Assembly (NCBI GenBank): GCA_943789505.1
Contig: CALSUJ010000001.1
Coordinates: 434,001 to 498,000, forward strand
Length of the DNA: 64,000 nucleotides
From: an uncultured Flavobacteriales bacterium
GTDB lineage: Bacteria; Bacteroidota; Bacteroidia; Flavobacteriales; BACL11
Reading direction: 5' to 3'
Positions 34,005 to 42,914 of this stretch are shown here, in pieces (position 1 is the stretch's first letter; each line of letters opens with the position of its first letter). The notes below the pieces were generated by a model. The model was not told the DNA's origin. It saw only the letters and a list, made by a program, of their open reading frames with translations, and did not search any database. Position numbers and translations under genes: made by a program.

Positions 34005-35351
34005 ATGTTTGAAAATTTATCAGAAAAACTAGACAAGGCATTTAAAGTTTTAAAAGGGCAGGGCAGTATTTCCGAAATTAATGTTGCTCAAACAATGAAA
34101 GAAATCCGTAAGGCATTACTTTCAGCTGATGTTGATTTTAAAACAGCTAAGTCCTTTACAGCAAAGGTTCAGCAAAAAGCTTTAGGAGAAAAAGTGCTTA
34201 CCGCTATTGATCCAGGACAATTGCTTACTAAAATAATGAAGGATGAATTGGCTGAACTCATGGGAAGTAGTCAGTCTGAAATTTCCTTAGAGGGTTCGCC
34301 AACAGTAATTCTTATTGCAGGTTTGCAAGGAAGTGGTAAAACCACTTTTTCTGGAAAGCTAGCATTACATCTTAAAAATAATAAAAGTAAACGTCCTTTA
34401 TTGGTAGCTTGTGATGTATATCGTCCTGCTGCAATTGATCAAATTGGTGTGTTAGCCGAGCAAGTTGGTGTTGATGTTTTTCAGGATAGAGAAAATAAAA
34501 ATCCTGTAGTGATTGCTCAAAATGCAATTAAGCATGCTAAAACAAATGGACATAATGTCGTAATTATTGATACTGCTGGTCGTTTGGCAGTTGATGAAGC
34601 TATGATGAGTGAAATAGCTGCTATTAAGAAGGCTATTAATCCTCAGGAAATTTTATTTGTTGTGGATTCCATGACAGGGCAAGATGCTGTCAATACAGCA
34701 AAATCCTTTAACGATAAACTAAATTTTGATGGAGTAGTCCTTACAAAATTAGATGGTGATACAAGGGGTGGTGCTGCACTTACTATTCGTTCAGTTGTGG
34801 ATAAACCAATTAAATTTATTGGAACTTCCGAAAAAATGGATGGGCTTGATGTATTCTATCCTGATAGAATGGCAAGCCGTATTTTAGGAATGGGAGATGT
34901 TATTTCCTTAGTAGAGCGTGCTCAGCAACAATTTGATGAAGAGGAGGCTAGGCAAGTGCAGAAAAAAATTGCTAAAAACCAATTTGGTTTTGATGATTTC
35001 CTAAAGCAAATCCAGCAAGTAAAAAAGATGGGAAACATGAAGGATTTGATGGGTATGATTCCTGGAATGGGTAAGGCTATGAAGGGAGTAGATGTTGAGG
35101 ATGATGCATTTAAGGGAATTGAAGCAATTATACATTCTATGACCAAACAAGAGCGTGAAAATCCTAAGTTACTGAATGGAAGTAGAAAGAAAAGAATTGC
35201 TAATGGAAGTGGAACTTCAGTAGTTGAGGTTAATCAGTTAATTAAGCAGTTTAGCCAAATGGGTAAAATGATGAAGATGATGCAAGGAGGTGGAGCAAAG
35301 CAAATGATGCAGATGATGAAAGGCCAAGGAGGATCGCCAGGATTAAAGTAA
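34005..35351 (+). CDS. ffh: Signal recognition particle protein Ffh
   Basis: 448 residues: NG GTPase domain with GLQGSGKTTFSGKLA, DVYRPAAIDQI, IDTAGRLAVDE and LTKLDGDTRGGAAL. The C-terminal Met-rich M domain contains MGNMKDLMGMIPGMGK and ends QMGKMMKMMQGG followed by MMQMMKGQ. Binds signal peptides and 4.5S RNA; partner of FtsY. The 100-nt upstream region has TATTTTCG, a one-mismatch -7 box, about 44 nt before the start. Confidence 0.97.
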   Translation: MFENLSEKLDKAFKVLKGQGSISEINVAQTMKEIRKALLSADVDFKTAKSFTAKVQQKALGEKVLTAIDPGQLLTKIMKDELAELMGSSQSEISLEGSPTVILIAGLQGSGKTTFSGKLALHLKNNKSKRPLLVACDVYRPAAIDQIGVLAEQVGVDVFQDRENKNPVVIAQNAIKHAKTNGHNVVIIDTAGRLAVDEAMMSEIAAIKKAINPQEILFVVDSMTGQDAVNTAKSFNDKLNFDGVVLTKLDGDTRGGAALTIRSVVDKPIKFIGTSEKMDGLDVFYPDRMASRILGMGDVISLVERAQQQFDEEEARQVQKKIAKNQFGFDDFLKQIQQVKKMGNMKDLMGMIPGMGKAMKGVDVEDDAFKGIEAIIHSMTKQERENPKLLNGSRKKRIANGSGTSVVEVNQLIKQFSQMGKMMKMMQGGGAKQMMQMMKGQGGSPGLK

Positions 35352-35418
35352 GGAGCTAGATTGTTACACTAGTAAATGTTAGTATTGAGAGATTTGAATA
35401 AAGAAAATTAAAACAACA

Positions 35419-36297
35419 ATGATTTTACTTGACGGAAAAAAAACATCAAATGATATTAAAGATGAGATAGCTGTTGAGGTAGCTCAATTAGTTGCTAGTG
35501 GAAGTAAAAAACCACATTTGGCAGCAATACTTGTTGGAAAGGATGGTGCAAGTGAAACCTATGTAAATGCAAAAGTAAAAGCTTGTTTAAAAGTAGGATT
35601 TAATTCCACATTGGTTCGTTTGGATACAAATGTTACCCAAGAGCAATTACTTGTTGAAGTGGAGAAAATTAATTTTAATTCTGATATTGATGGTTTGATT
35701 GTGCAATTGCCTTTACCTAGTCATATTGATGAAATGAAAGTGACTCAGGCCATACTACCAACAAAAGATGTTGATGGTTTTCATCCAACTAATATTGGTA
35801 AAATGGTTTTAAATTTACCTACTTATCTTCCTGCAACTCCTGCGGGAATTCTAGAATTATTAGCAAGGTATAAGGTAGAAACATCAGGAAAAAATTGTGT
35901 AGTAATAGGCAGAAGTAATATCGTAGGTTCGCCAATGAGTATCTTAATGGCAAGAAATGCTAATCCGGGGAATTGCACCGTTACACTTACGCATAGCAGA
36001 ACAAAAAACCTCATTGAGATTACTAAAACAGCTGATATTTTAATTGTAGCTTTAGGTAAAGCTGAGTTTGTTACAGCTAATATGGTCAAGGAAGGGGTTA
36101 CTATTATTGATGTTGGAATAACAAGAGTTAAGTCAAATAAGACAAAAAGTGGCTGGAAGTTGCTAGGAGATGTTGATTTTAAAGGGGTTAAGAATAAGTG
36201 TAATTTTATTACTCCTGTACCTGGTGGAGTAGGACCTATGACGATTGCTATGTTATTAAAAAACACATTATTATCGTCAAAAAGTAATTTGTATTAA
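35419..36297 (+). CDS. folD: Bifunctional methylene-THF dehydrogenase/cyclohydrolase
   Basis: 292 residues. Active-site region [17 protein letters not shown] with the catalytic Lys, then [12 protein letters not shown] and [21 protein letters not shown] with the nucleotide-binding Rossmann segment, and [17 protein letters not shown]. Converts methylene-THF to formyl-THF. Complete. The ffh gene ends 67 nt upstream with no clear terminator, so read-through is possible. Confidence 0.95.
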   Translation: MILLDGKKTSNDIKDEIAVEVAQLVASGSKKPHLAAILVGKDGASETYVNAKVKACLKVGFNSTLVRLDTNVTQEQLLVEVEKINFNSDIDGLIVQLPLPSHIDEMKVTQAILPTKDVDGFHPTNIGKMVLNLPTYLPATPAGILELLARYKVETSGKNCVVIGRSNIVGSPMSILMARNANPGNCTVTLTHSRTKNLIEITKTADILIVALGKAEFVTANMVKEGVTIIDVGITRVKSNKTKSGWKLLGDVDFKGVKNKCNFITPVPGGVGPMTIAMLLKNTLLSSKSNLY

Positions 36298-36305
36298 AAT
36301 TTTAC

Positions 36306-36313
36306 TATATTTG
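36306..36313 (+). promoter_or_regulatory. -7 promoter box for the cold-shock gene
   Basis: TATATTTG, perfect TAnnTTTG, 55 nt before the csp ATG. The predicted leader of ~50 nt holds a GTGGG/CCCAC hairpin (36324-36339). Confidence 0.6.
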
Positions 36314-36368
36314 CCGCAGTTTTGTGGGGTTGTTCCCACTAGTATTAATAAAATTTAAAAAAACAATT

Positions 36369-36566
36369 ATGGAAGGAACAGTAAAATGGTTTAATGCAAG
36401 TAAAGGTTATGGTTTCATTGAAGGTTCAGACGGAACTGATTACTTTGCGCATTTCCAAGAAATTCAAATTGAAGGTTACAAAACTTTAAAAGAAGGTTCA
36501 GCGGTATCTTTTGAGCCAGGAGATGGTGAAAAAGGGCCAGTAGCTAAAAATATTGTAAACGCTTAA
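36369..36566 (+). CDS. Cold-shock domain protein
   Basis: 65 residues: [33 protein letters not shown] and [18 protein letters not shown], one complete cold-shock domain with RNP1 (KGYGFI) and RNP2 (DYFAHF) motifs. RNA chaperone. The start is ATG 36369; an in-frame GTG at 36324 lies in the leader hairpin. FAHF replaces the usual FVHF. Confidence 0.95.
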   Translation: MEGTVKWFNASKGYGFIEGSDGTDYFAHFQEIQIEGYKTLKEGSAVSFEPGDGEKGPVAKNIVNA

Positions 36567-36590
36567 TTAGCTTAATATAATATACAAAAT

Positions 36591-36613
36591 AAAACGGGCT
36601 TAATGCCCGTTTT
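36591..36613. terminator. Bidirectional intrinsic terminator
   Basis: AAAACGGGC (36591-36599) pairs with GCCCGTTTT (36605-36613), loop TTAAT, flanked by A and T runs. Shared by csp and the convergent uvrB. No promoter box in the loop. Confidence 0.9.
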
Positions 36614-36615
36614 TT

Positions 36616-38613
36616 TTATGCCTTATTTTTAAGCTTTTCTTCTAGTTCTTGCAATTCATCTCGTAAACGAGTAGCTTCCATAAAATTTAGGTTTTTCGCC
36701 ATACGTTCCATTTCTCTTTTTGTATGACTAATCATTTTTTTTAACTGATCGCTATTAGCATTTTCAATATTTGGTATATTTTTATTGGTGCTTGGTCCGG
36801 TAATTTTGTAAGGATTTAAACTATCAGTTAATGAATTTCCTTTTTTCTGAATTAGGGGTTGAGGTGTTAATCCATTCTTTTTATTGTATGCCTGTTGTTT
36901 TTCTCTTTTTCTATTGGTTCCATCAATAGTTCTTTTCATTGAGTTTGTAATTCTATCTGCATACATAATTACAAGTCCGTTAATGTTTCGAGAAGCCCTG
37001 CCAGCAGTTTGGGTTAAAGCTCTTTCTGATCTTAAAAATCCTTCTTTATCAGCATCCATAATAGCAACTAAACTTACTTGAGGTAAATCCAACCCTTCTC
37101 TTAATAGGTTTACCCCAATTAACACATCAAATTCTCCTTCCTTTAATCCATTTAATATTTCTACTCTTTCTAGGGTGTCAACATCAGAATGGATATAGCG
37201 ACATTTAATGCTAAATTTTGTTAGATATTTACTGAATTCCTCAGCCATTCTCTTGGTAAGGGTAGTGACGAGTACTCGTTCTCTTTTCTCAATTCGTATT
37301 CTAATCTCCTCTAGTAAATCATCAATTTGATTTCCAGAAGAACGCACAACAATGATAGGCTCAAGCAATCCTGTTGGGCGAATAATTTGTTCTGCAATTA
37401 TACCTTCAGATTTTTCTAGTTCATAATCAGCAGGAGTAGCACTAACATAAATAGTTTGATTGCTTATCAATTCAAATTCTTCAAACTTGAGTGGCCTGTT
37501 GTCCATTGCAGCAGGTAAACGAAATCCGTGTTCTACTAGATTAATTTTTCTTGCTTTATCTCCTCCATACATAGCACGTATTTGTGGTAGGGTTACATGG
37601 CTTTCATCAATCACAGTAATAAAATCATTTGGAAAATAATCTAATAAACAGAAAGGTCGGCTGCCTTCATTTCTTCCATCAAAATACCTAGAATAGTTTT
37701 CAATTCCTGAACAATAGCCTAGTTCCTTAATCATTTCCAGATCAAAGTTAGTGCGTTCGTCTAATCGTTTTGCTTCAGTAGAAAGTCCTATTTCTTTAAG
37801 ATAATCGACCTGTTTTCTTAAGTCATCTTGTATATGTGAGATGGCATCTTGTATTTTATCTTTTGAGGCAACAAAGATGCTGGCAGGATAAATCCTAACT
37901 TCTTCTAGGGAATCAATTATTTTCCCATTTTCTGTATTAAAGCTTTCAATTTCTTCAATTTCATTTCCAAAAAAATGAAAACGATAAGCAATATCATTAT
38001 GTGCTAAAAATACATCTACTGTGTCTCCTTTTACTCTGAAATCACCTCTATTAAATTCAGCCGTTGTACGGCTATAAAGGGCAAGTACAAGTTTTTGTAA
38101 AAACTGATCTCGACTAATAATATCACCTTCAGCAATATCAACTATTCCATTATGAAAGTCCTCAGGATTTCCTATTCCGTAAATACAACTTACAGAGGCA
38201 ACTACAATCACATCTTTTCTTCCAGAAAGTAGCGAAGAAGTTGTGTTTAGTCTGTATTTTTCAATTTCTTCATTTATGGATAAATCTTTTTCAATATAAG
38301 TTCCTGAACTAGGAATATAGGCTTCTGGTTGATAGTAGTCGTAATAGGATACAAAATATTCCACTGCATTATCAGGAAAGAATTGCTTGAATTCACTAAA
38401 AAGTTGTGCAGCAAGTGTTTTATTATGACTTAATACAAGGGTGGGGCGATTAACTTCTTTAATCACATTGGCAATTGTAAATGTTTTTCCTGAACCTGTT
38501 ACTCCTAACAAAGTCTGAAAATCCTCCCCATCATTTAATCCGACAACTAATTGTTTTATTGCTGATGGTTGATCGCCAGTAGGAGAAAATTCTGATTCAA
38601 GTTTAAATTGCAT
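36616..38613 (-). CDS. uvrB: Excinuclease ABC subunit B
   Basis: 665 residues. Walker A GVTGSGKTFTIANVI, the beta-hairpin region YYDYYQPEAYIPSSGTYIEKD, helicase motifs VIDESHVTLPQIRAMYGGD and RAGRASRN (TQTAGRASRNINGLVIMYAD), and a C-terminal UVR motif (IENANSDQLKKMISHTKREMER). Nucleotide excision repair. Begins immediately after the DUF349 gene stop (0-nt gap). Confidence 0.97.
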   Translation of the reverse strand: MQFKLESEFSPTGDQPSAIKQLVVGLNDGEDFQTLLGVTGSGKTFTIANVIKEVNRPTLVLSHNKTLAAQLFSEFKQFFPDNAVEYFVSYYDYYQPEAYIPSSGTYIEKDLSINEEIEKYRLNTTSSLLSGRKDVIVVASVSCIYGIGNPEDFHNGIVDIAEGDIISRDQFLQKLVLALYSRTTAEFNRGDFRVKGDTVDVFLAHNDIAYRFHFFGNEIEEIESFNTENGKIIDSLEEVRIYPASIFVASKDKIQDAISHIQDDLRKQVDYLKEIGLSTEAKRLDERTNFDLEMIKELGYCSGIENYSRYFDGRNEGSRPFCLLDYFPNDFITVIDESHVTLPQIRAMYGGDKARKINLVEHGFRLPAAMDNRPLKFEEFELISNQTIYVSATPADYELEKSEGIIAEQIIRPTGLLEPIIVVRSSGNQIDDLLEEIRIRIEKRERVLVTTLTKRMAEEFSKYLTKFSIKCRYIHSDVDTLERVEILNGLKEGEFDVLIGVNLLREGLDLPQVSLVAIMDADKEGFLRSERALTQTAGRASRNINGLVIMYADRITNSMKRTIDGTNRKREKQQAYNKKNGLTPQPLIQKKGNSLTDSLNPYKITGPSTNKNIPNIENANSDQLKKMISHTKREMERMAKNLNFMEATRLRDELQELEEKLKNKA

Positions 38614-40407
38614 TTATCCTTTATTAAGGATTTGAAGTTTTTGTTTTAGAGTTTCAATTTCAGTATTTGCTTTAGCGATTTGTTTTTCAACTTGATTTCT
38701 TAGAGGTTCAGTGCCTTTATTTTTACCAAAGAATGATATATTGTTTTCGTATTGAGAAATTTCCTTTTTAAGGCTATCTATTTTTAATCTTAAAAACTGT
38801 TTCTCGCTACTAATGGCTTTATCATTTCCTTTTATCGAGCTAACTTTGTTTTTATATTGTTCTTCTGCTAATACTTTTTTACTTAGACCTAGTTCTTCAA
38901 ATTTTGCATTAATTAAATCAAAAAACTCATCATTTATTTTCATTTTATCTCTAGGAATATGCCCTATCTTTTTCCATTGGTTAGAAAATTCCTTAAGCTG
39001 TTTAATATCGTCTTTTGAATTTGAAGAGGCTTTAAATTCTTTAAGAGTGAGAAGAAGTTCTTTTTTCTCTTTTAAAGCACCTTCTTTCTCTTTATCCATG
39101 GCTTTGTAATGTGCTTTCCTAGCATTAAAGAATGTGTCACAAGCGGCTTTAAATCGTTTCCATATTTTATTAGACTGATCGGCAGATGAAAACCCGGCAT
39201 TCTTCCAATCGTTTTGTAGTGTTATTAATTGGTTTCCTGTTACCTGCCAATCCGTGCTTTTTTGTAACTCTTCTGATTTTTCACAGATGCTAATTTTTAC
39301 TTTTAAGACACTTTTTCCTTCTTCTTTTTTCTGTTTATAGTAAGTATTCTTTTTATCATAAAAGCTATTTAAAACTGTTCTTAAACTTTTCCATGCAATG
39401 CTATTTTCAGTTTTGTTTAATCGACCAATATCTTTCCATTCTTTTTCAAGTTCAGAGCATTTATTAGTAATGATTTCCCATTCTTTATGTGTAGTTAATA
39501 CTTCTGAAGTTAAAGCATTAATTTTCTTACAGATTTCCTCTTTCTTAATAATCTTATTCTGATCTTTTTCCTTCTCTTTTAAGAAGTAGTCATTACGCTT
39601 TTTGTTTAGTGTTTTGCTTATGTTTTGAAAGCGCTTCCAAAGTTCTTCTCGGAGTTCTCTTTTTACAGGACCAACATTTTTCCAGTGCTCGTGAAGTTCC
39701 TGTAGGGTATTGTGCATCTTGTTAAATGACTTTTCATTTAGTAATGCTTCAGCTTTTTCGTATATAGCTATTTTTTCCTCTAGGTTTCTGGTGAAATCTA
39801 AATCTCTTAAATCATTATTTAGTTTTATGTAGTCGTAAAATAATTCAACATGATGGTGATAAGATTGCCAAAGGTTATTATTTTCATTTTGAGGAACATG
39901 CCCTGTGTTTTTCCATTGTTCCTGAAGGATCTTAAAATGCTCGAAAGTCTTTTTAATAGACTCATCTTCTTGAGTTAGTTTGTCAATGTCAGCAATTATT
40001 TGCTGTTTAGTTTTAAGGTTATCAAGTTCCTGTCTATCTCTTTTCTTACGATATTCAAATTTTACTTTTTTAAATTTACCGTAGGATGTTTTGAAATTAA
40101 TTTCTAGAGGGTCTAACGAATTTTCTTTACTTTCTTCTTCAGAAGACTCATCTTGATCTGTATTAGGTATGTCTTCAAGAATTATTATTTCTTGAGTTTT
40201 TGTCTTTTCTTTAAGTTTAATATAAAAAATCGATTTTAATTCTTCTATCTCTTTTGAAACTAGGTAGGGGTTTTCATTCTGAGAAAGCAAATCAATTTTT
40301 TCTATTACTTGTTCAATCTCTAAGTCAGTATTATTGGCTGTTGAATCCTGAGAAGGTGTAGTTATAACTACTTCTTCTATAAATTCTTTTTCTTTCTTTT
40401 CGTTCAC
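38614..40407 (-). CDS. DUF349 repeat protein (coiled-coil)
   Basis: About 597 residues from GTG 40407 (first residues NEKKEKEF). An upstream TTG at 40428 overlaps the promoter box (40426-40433), so I prefer the GTG. An acidic, low-complexity N-terminus (~1-120) is followed by five three-helix DUF349 units, each with a WKxxG motif: WKNTGHVPQ, WKNVGPVKR, WKDIGRLNK, WKNAGFSSA and WKKIGHIPR. The C-terminal coiled coil (~550-597) is Glu/Lys rich. Cytoplasmic and highly charged. The function of DUF349 proteins is not settled. Abuts uvrB. Confidence 0.85.
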   Translation of the reverse strand: MNEKKEKEFIEEVVITTPSQDSTANNTDLEIEQVIEKIDLLSQNENPYLVSKEIEELKSIFYIKLKEKTKTQEIIILEDIPNTDQDESSEEESKENSLDPLEINFKTSYGKFKKVKFEYRKKRDRQELDNLKTKQQIIADIDKLTQEDESIKKTFEHFKILQEQWKNTGHVPQNENNNLWQSYHHHVELFYDYIKLNNDLRDLDFTRNLEEKIAIYEKAEALLNEKSFNKMHNTLQELHEHWKNVGPVKRELREELWKRFQNISKTLNKKRNDYFLKEKEKDQNKIIKKEEICKKINALTSEVLTTHKEWEIITNKCSELEKEWKDIGRLNKTENSIAWKSLRTVLNSFYDKKNTYYKQKKEEGKSVLKVKISICEKSEELQKSTDWQVTGNQLITLQNDWKNAGFSSADQSNKIWKRFKAACDTFFNARKAHYKAMDKEKEGALKEKKELLLTLKEFKASSNSKDDIKQLKEFSNQWKKIGHIPRDKMKINDEFFDLINAKFEELGLSKKVLAEEQYKNKVSSIKGNDKAISSEKQFLRLKIDSLKKEISQYENNISFFGKNKGTEPLRNQVEKQIAKANTEIETLKQKLQILNKG

Positions 40408-40425
40408 GTTTCTTATATTTGATTG

Positions 40426-40433
40426 CAAATTTA
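40426..40433 (-). promoter_or_regulatory. -7 promoter box for the DUF349-uvrB unit
   Basis: Minus strand TAAATTTG, a perfect TAnnTTTG match, between aroE and the DUF349 gene, 18 nt upstream of the chosen GTG start. Confidence 0.55.
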
Positions 40434-40448
40434 CTAATATTTAACGAC

Positions 40449-41165
40449 TTAACTATTCCAAATGTTCCAAGATGATTCAGCTTGAATTTCTAGCATTTCC
40501 AACCCGTTTTTAATGCTGCAATTTTTTGTTTTTCCAAAGCGTAGAAATGCGCTTTCTATTGGATTATAAATCACATCAAAGAGTAAATGATTTTCATTTA
40601 ATTCCTTGTAAGGTATTTGAGGGAAATCAGCTATTTTTGGATGTGTACCTAAAGGTGTTGTGTTTATTATAATGTCATAATATCCAATTGATTCACTGCT
40701 TATATCTAAATAATCAAATGATGATTTCCTGCTGACTATTTTATATTCAATATTTAGTATTTTTAGTACGTATTGTATAGCCTTTGAAGCTCCACCATTG
40801 CCTAAAATCAAGGCTTTGTTTCTTTTATTTAGTAAAGGATATATACTTTGTAAAAAACCGATTGTATCGGTATTATGTCCTATTAATTTATTGTCTTTAA
40901 ATTGTATAGTGTTTACTGCTCCTATAGCGTTTGCATGTGGCGTTAGTTCATCTAAAAAAGGAATAATACTTTCCTTGTAGGGTGTGGTTACATTTAGTCC
41001 TGATAACTTTATTTTGCTGATTAAATCTGTAAATTCTGATATATTGCTTAATTCAAAATTTTTGTATTCAGCATCATTAATATCTTCCTTGTGGAATTTA
41101 TCATTGAAATATCCTTCTGAAAATGAGTGTGATAGGGTTTTTCCTATTAATCCAAAAATGCTCAT
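40449..41165 (-). CDS. aroE: Shikimate dehydrogenase
   Basis: 238 residues: SHSFSEGYFNDKF substrate loop, LSGLNVTTPYKESIIPFLDELTPHANAIGAVNTI with catalytic Lys and Asp positions, and ALILGNGGASKAIQYVL as the NADP-binding Rossmann loop. Reduces dehydroshikimate in aromatic amino acid synthesis. Somewhat shorter than E. coli AroE (272). Starts directly after the DUF368 gene. Confidence 0.93.
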   Translation of the reverse strand: MSIFGLIGKTLSHSFSEGYFNDKFHKEDINDAEYKNFELSNISEFTDLISKIKLSGLNVTTPYKESIIPFLDELTPHANAIGAVNTIQFKDNKLIGHNTDTIGFLQSIYPLLNKRNKALILGNGGASKAIQYVLKILNIEYKIVSRKSSFDYLDISSESIGYYDIIINTTPLGTHPKIADFPQIPYKELNENHLLFDVIYNPIESAFLRFGKTKNCSIKNGLEMLEIQAESSWNIWNS

Positions 41166-42068
41166 CTATTTTTTATATATAGCAAAATTCTCTAGTGCAT
41201 ATACACTAAGTATTCCCACTAATATAAGAAGGATGGCTAGTATAGTTTCAGTATTTAGTTCATTTGGAAAGTACCAATTGTAGGCAATGATTTTTTCCTT
41301 TCCTTTTATAATGATGCTTTCCGCAACCTCTTTCCATGGCCAAATGATACTTAATGAACCTAGTATAAATCCTGTAAGTAATGCGAGAGTTTGGTTTTTA
41401 TAATGCTTAAATACCCAGGAAAGTATATGAGAAAAACTCATAAGTCCAAATGCTGATCCTAGAAAGAAAACACTCAGTAATAGAATATTAAGTTCTGTTA
41501 TGGCTGTAACCATAAGCAATTCGTAATTGCCCATTAATATCAATATAAAAGAGCCAGATAATCCTGGAAGCATCATTCCACTTATGCCTATAATACCACA
41601 GATAAATACAAAAAAAAGATTATTATTTTCACTAGCGGGTGTCATAAAGCTAAGAGATATGGCTGCTAAAGTTCCTATTGCCAAGCTGAAGATAGTAGTT
41701 GTATTCCACTTTGAAATTCGTTTCCCTACAAAATAGATAGAGGCAATAATAAGACCGAAAAAGAAAGCCCAAATTAAAATTGGGTACTCTGCAAATAAAT
41801 ATTTAAATAAGCTGGCAATACTGAATACACTGACAATACTTCCTCCAAAAACTGCTAGTAAAAAATATAAGTTGGTGTGTTTTATAAATCCTAATATATC
41901 AATTGAGGTAATTAGTTTTAATGATTTGGTGTCAAATGATTTAAGTGAATTTATTAAATCTTCATATATACCCGTTATTAGTGCAATCGTTCCGCCAGAA
42001 ACACCGGGAATTACATTGGCAATCCCCATGCTCATTCCTTTTATAAAAAGTATAAAATAGTGCTTCAT
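41166..42068 (-). CDS. DUF368 membrane protein, PopT-type polyprenyl-phosphate transporter
   Basis: 300 residues with about eight hydrophobic helices. Starts GMSMGIANVIPGVSGGTIALITGIYEDLI, with a related second motif GMMLPGLSGSFILILMGNYELL, the paired P-G-x-S-G repeats of DUF368. Members of this family (PopT) have been reported to recycle undecaprenyl phosphate across the membrane for cell-wall and polysaccharide synthesis. aroE follows with no gap, and comA is 3 nt upstream. Confidence 0.85.
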   Translation of the reverse strand: MKHYFILFIKGMSMGIANVIPGVSGGTIALITGIYEDLINSLKSFDTKSLKLITSIDILGFIKHTNLYFLLAVFGGSIVSVFSIASLFKYLFAEYPILIWAFFFGLIIASIYFVGKRISKWNTTTIFSLAIGTLAAISLSFMTPASENNNLFFVFICGIIGISGMMLPGLSGSFILILMGNYELLMVTAITELNILLLSVFFLGSAFGLMSFSHILSWVFKHYKNQTLALLTGFILGSLSIIWPWKEVAESIIIKGKEKIIAYNWYFPNELNTETILAILLILVGILSVYALENFAIYKK

Positions 42069-42071
42069 TTG

Positions 42072-42833
42072 TTAATTTTTTAGAAAGGTATTAAAAGTAT
42101 CTCCTCTTAAACCTATCCTTAGTGTTTCTAAAGGAATTATCTCATCCCAAGCTATATTTCCTAAATTTACATTAGCCCCTAAAAGTTCTACAAACCAAAC
42201 TTGTTGTGGTTTTTTAGGCGCTTCCCAAAGAATATCTTCACTAGCTATTTTTGTTAAAATTTCATCAATTAAATCTGAACGCACATCACCTGTTTTGTTA
42301 AAAATACCAACATTTCCCCCTTCTCTTGCTTCAGCAATAACTTTCCACGCTCCAGCTTCTAATTCTTTTTGCATAAGCTCTATCCATTTATAAGGGGCAA
42401 TTAATACATTTTCATCTTTCGAACCTACTTCAGAAACTACTGTAAATTCTTTAGCTAGATCAGTAATATATTTACACTTTTCTTCATGAGATATATCAAT
42501 ACTACCATCAGAAACTTCACACATGGTTATATTCCATTTTTTGAGTAATGCTATATATTCCTTTAGCATTCCTCTAGTAATAAAAGCTTCAAATAAGGTT
42601 CCTCCCAAATATACCATTAAACCTGCATCTTGGTAAAGTTTTATTTTTGTTTCAATATTTGGAGATATAGCTGAAGTTCCAAAACCTAACTTAATGATAT
42701 CAGTATGGGGTCCACACATTTCAATAAAATTCTTAGTATCATTGATGCTCAATCCTTTATCCATCATCATTGTTAATCCATTTTCTCTGGGCTTTTTTGT
42801 TCTTTCAGGAATGTCTGTTAAAAAGAAGTTCAT
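42072..42833 (-). CDS. Phosphosulfolactate synthase (ComA family)
   Basis: 253 residues: FLTDIPERTKKPRENGLTMMMDKGLS, then IKLGFGTSAIS, VYLGGTLFEAFI, CEVSDGSIDIS, VVSEVGSKDENVLIAPYKWI and VIAEAREGGNVGIF, the ComA TIM-barrel pattern. It adds sulfite to phosphoenolpyruvate, giving phosphosulfolactate. No ComB or ComC partner is in the window, so coenzyme M synthesis is not implied; in bacteria the product may be used in sulfolactate or sulfonate metabolism. First gene of a minus-strand unit, with a promoter at 42857-42864. Confidence 0.88.
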   Translation of the reverse strand: MNFFLTDIPERTKKPRENGLTMMMDKGLSINDTKNFIEMCGPHTDIIKLGFGTSAISPNIETKIKLYQDAGLMVYLGGTLFEAFITRGMLKEYIALLKKWNITMCEVSDGSIDISHEEKCKYITDLAKEFTVVSEVGSKDENVLIAPYKWIELMQKELEAGAWKVIAEAREGGNVGIFNKTGDVRSDLIDEILTKIASEDILWEAPKKPQQVWFVELLGANVNLGNIAWDEIIPLETLRIGLRGDTFNTFLKN

Positions 42834-42856
42834 ATTATATCGGTTATTAATTTTTG

Positions 42857-42864
42857 CAAAGATA
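42857..42864 (-). promoter_or_regulatory. -7 promoter box for comA unit
   Basis: Minus strand TATCTTTG, a perfect TAnnTTTG match, 24 nt before the comA-like ATG. It faces the divergent mutase promoter at 42885. Confidence 0.55.
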
Positions 42865-42884
42865 GAAATATAAGATTATTGTTT

Positions 42885-42892
42885 TAGTTTTG
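42885..42892 (+). promoter_or_regulatory. -7 promoter box for the phosphosugar mutase gene
   Basis: TAGTTTTG, a perfect TAnnTTTG match, 22 nt before the ATG at 42915. Confidence 0.5.
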
Positions 42893-42914
42893 TATAAAAA
42901 ATATAGAATAGCTT

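Noticed and set aside
36324-36368. N-terminal extension of the cold-shock protein from GTG 36324
   Set aside because: The extension lies in the leader just after the promoter box and adds a non-homologous [18 protein letters not shown] 36369 gives the canonical protein.
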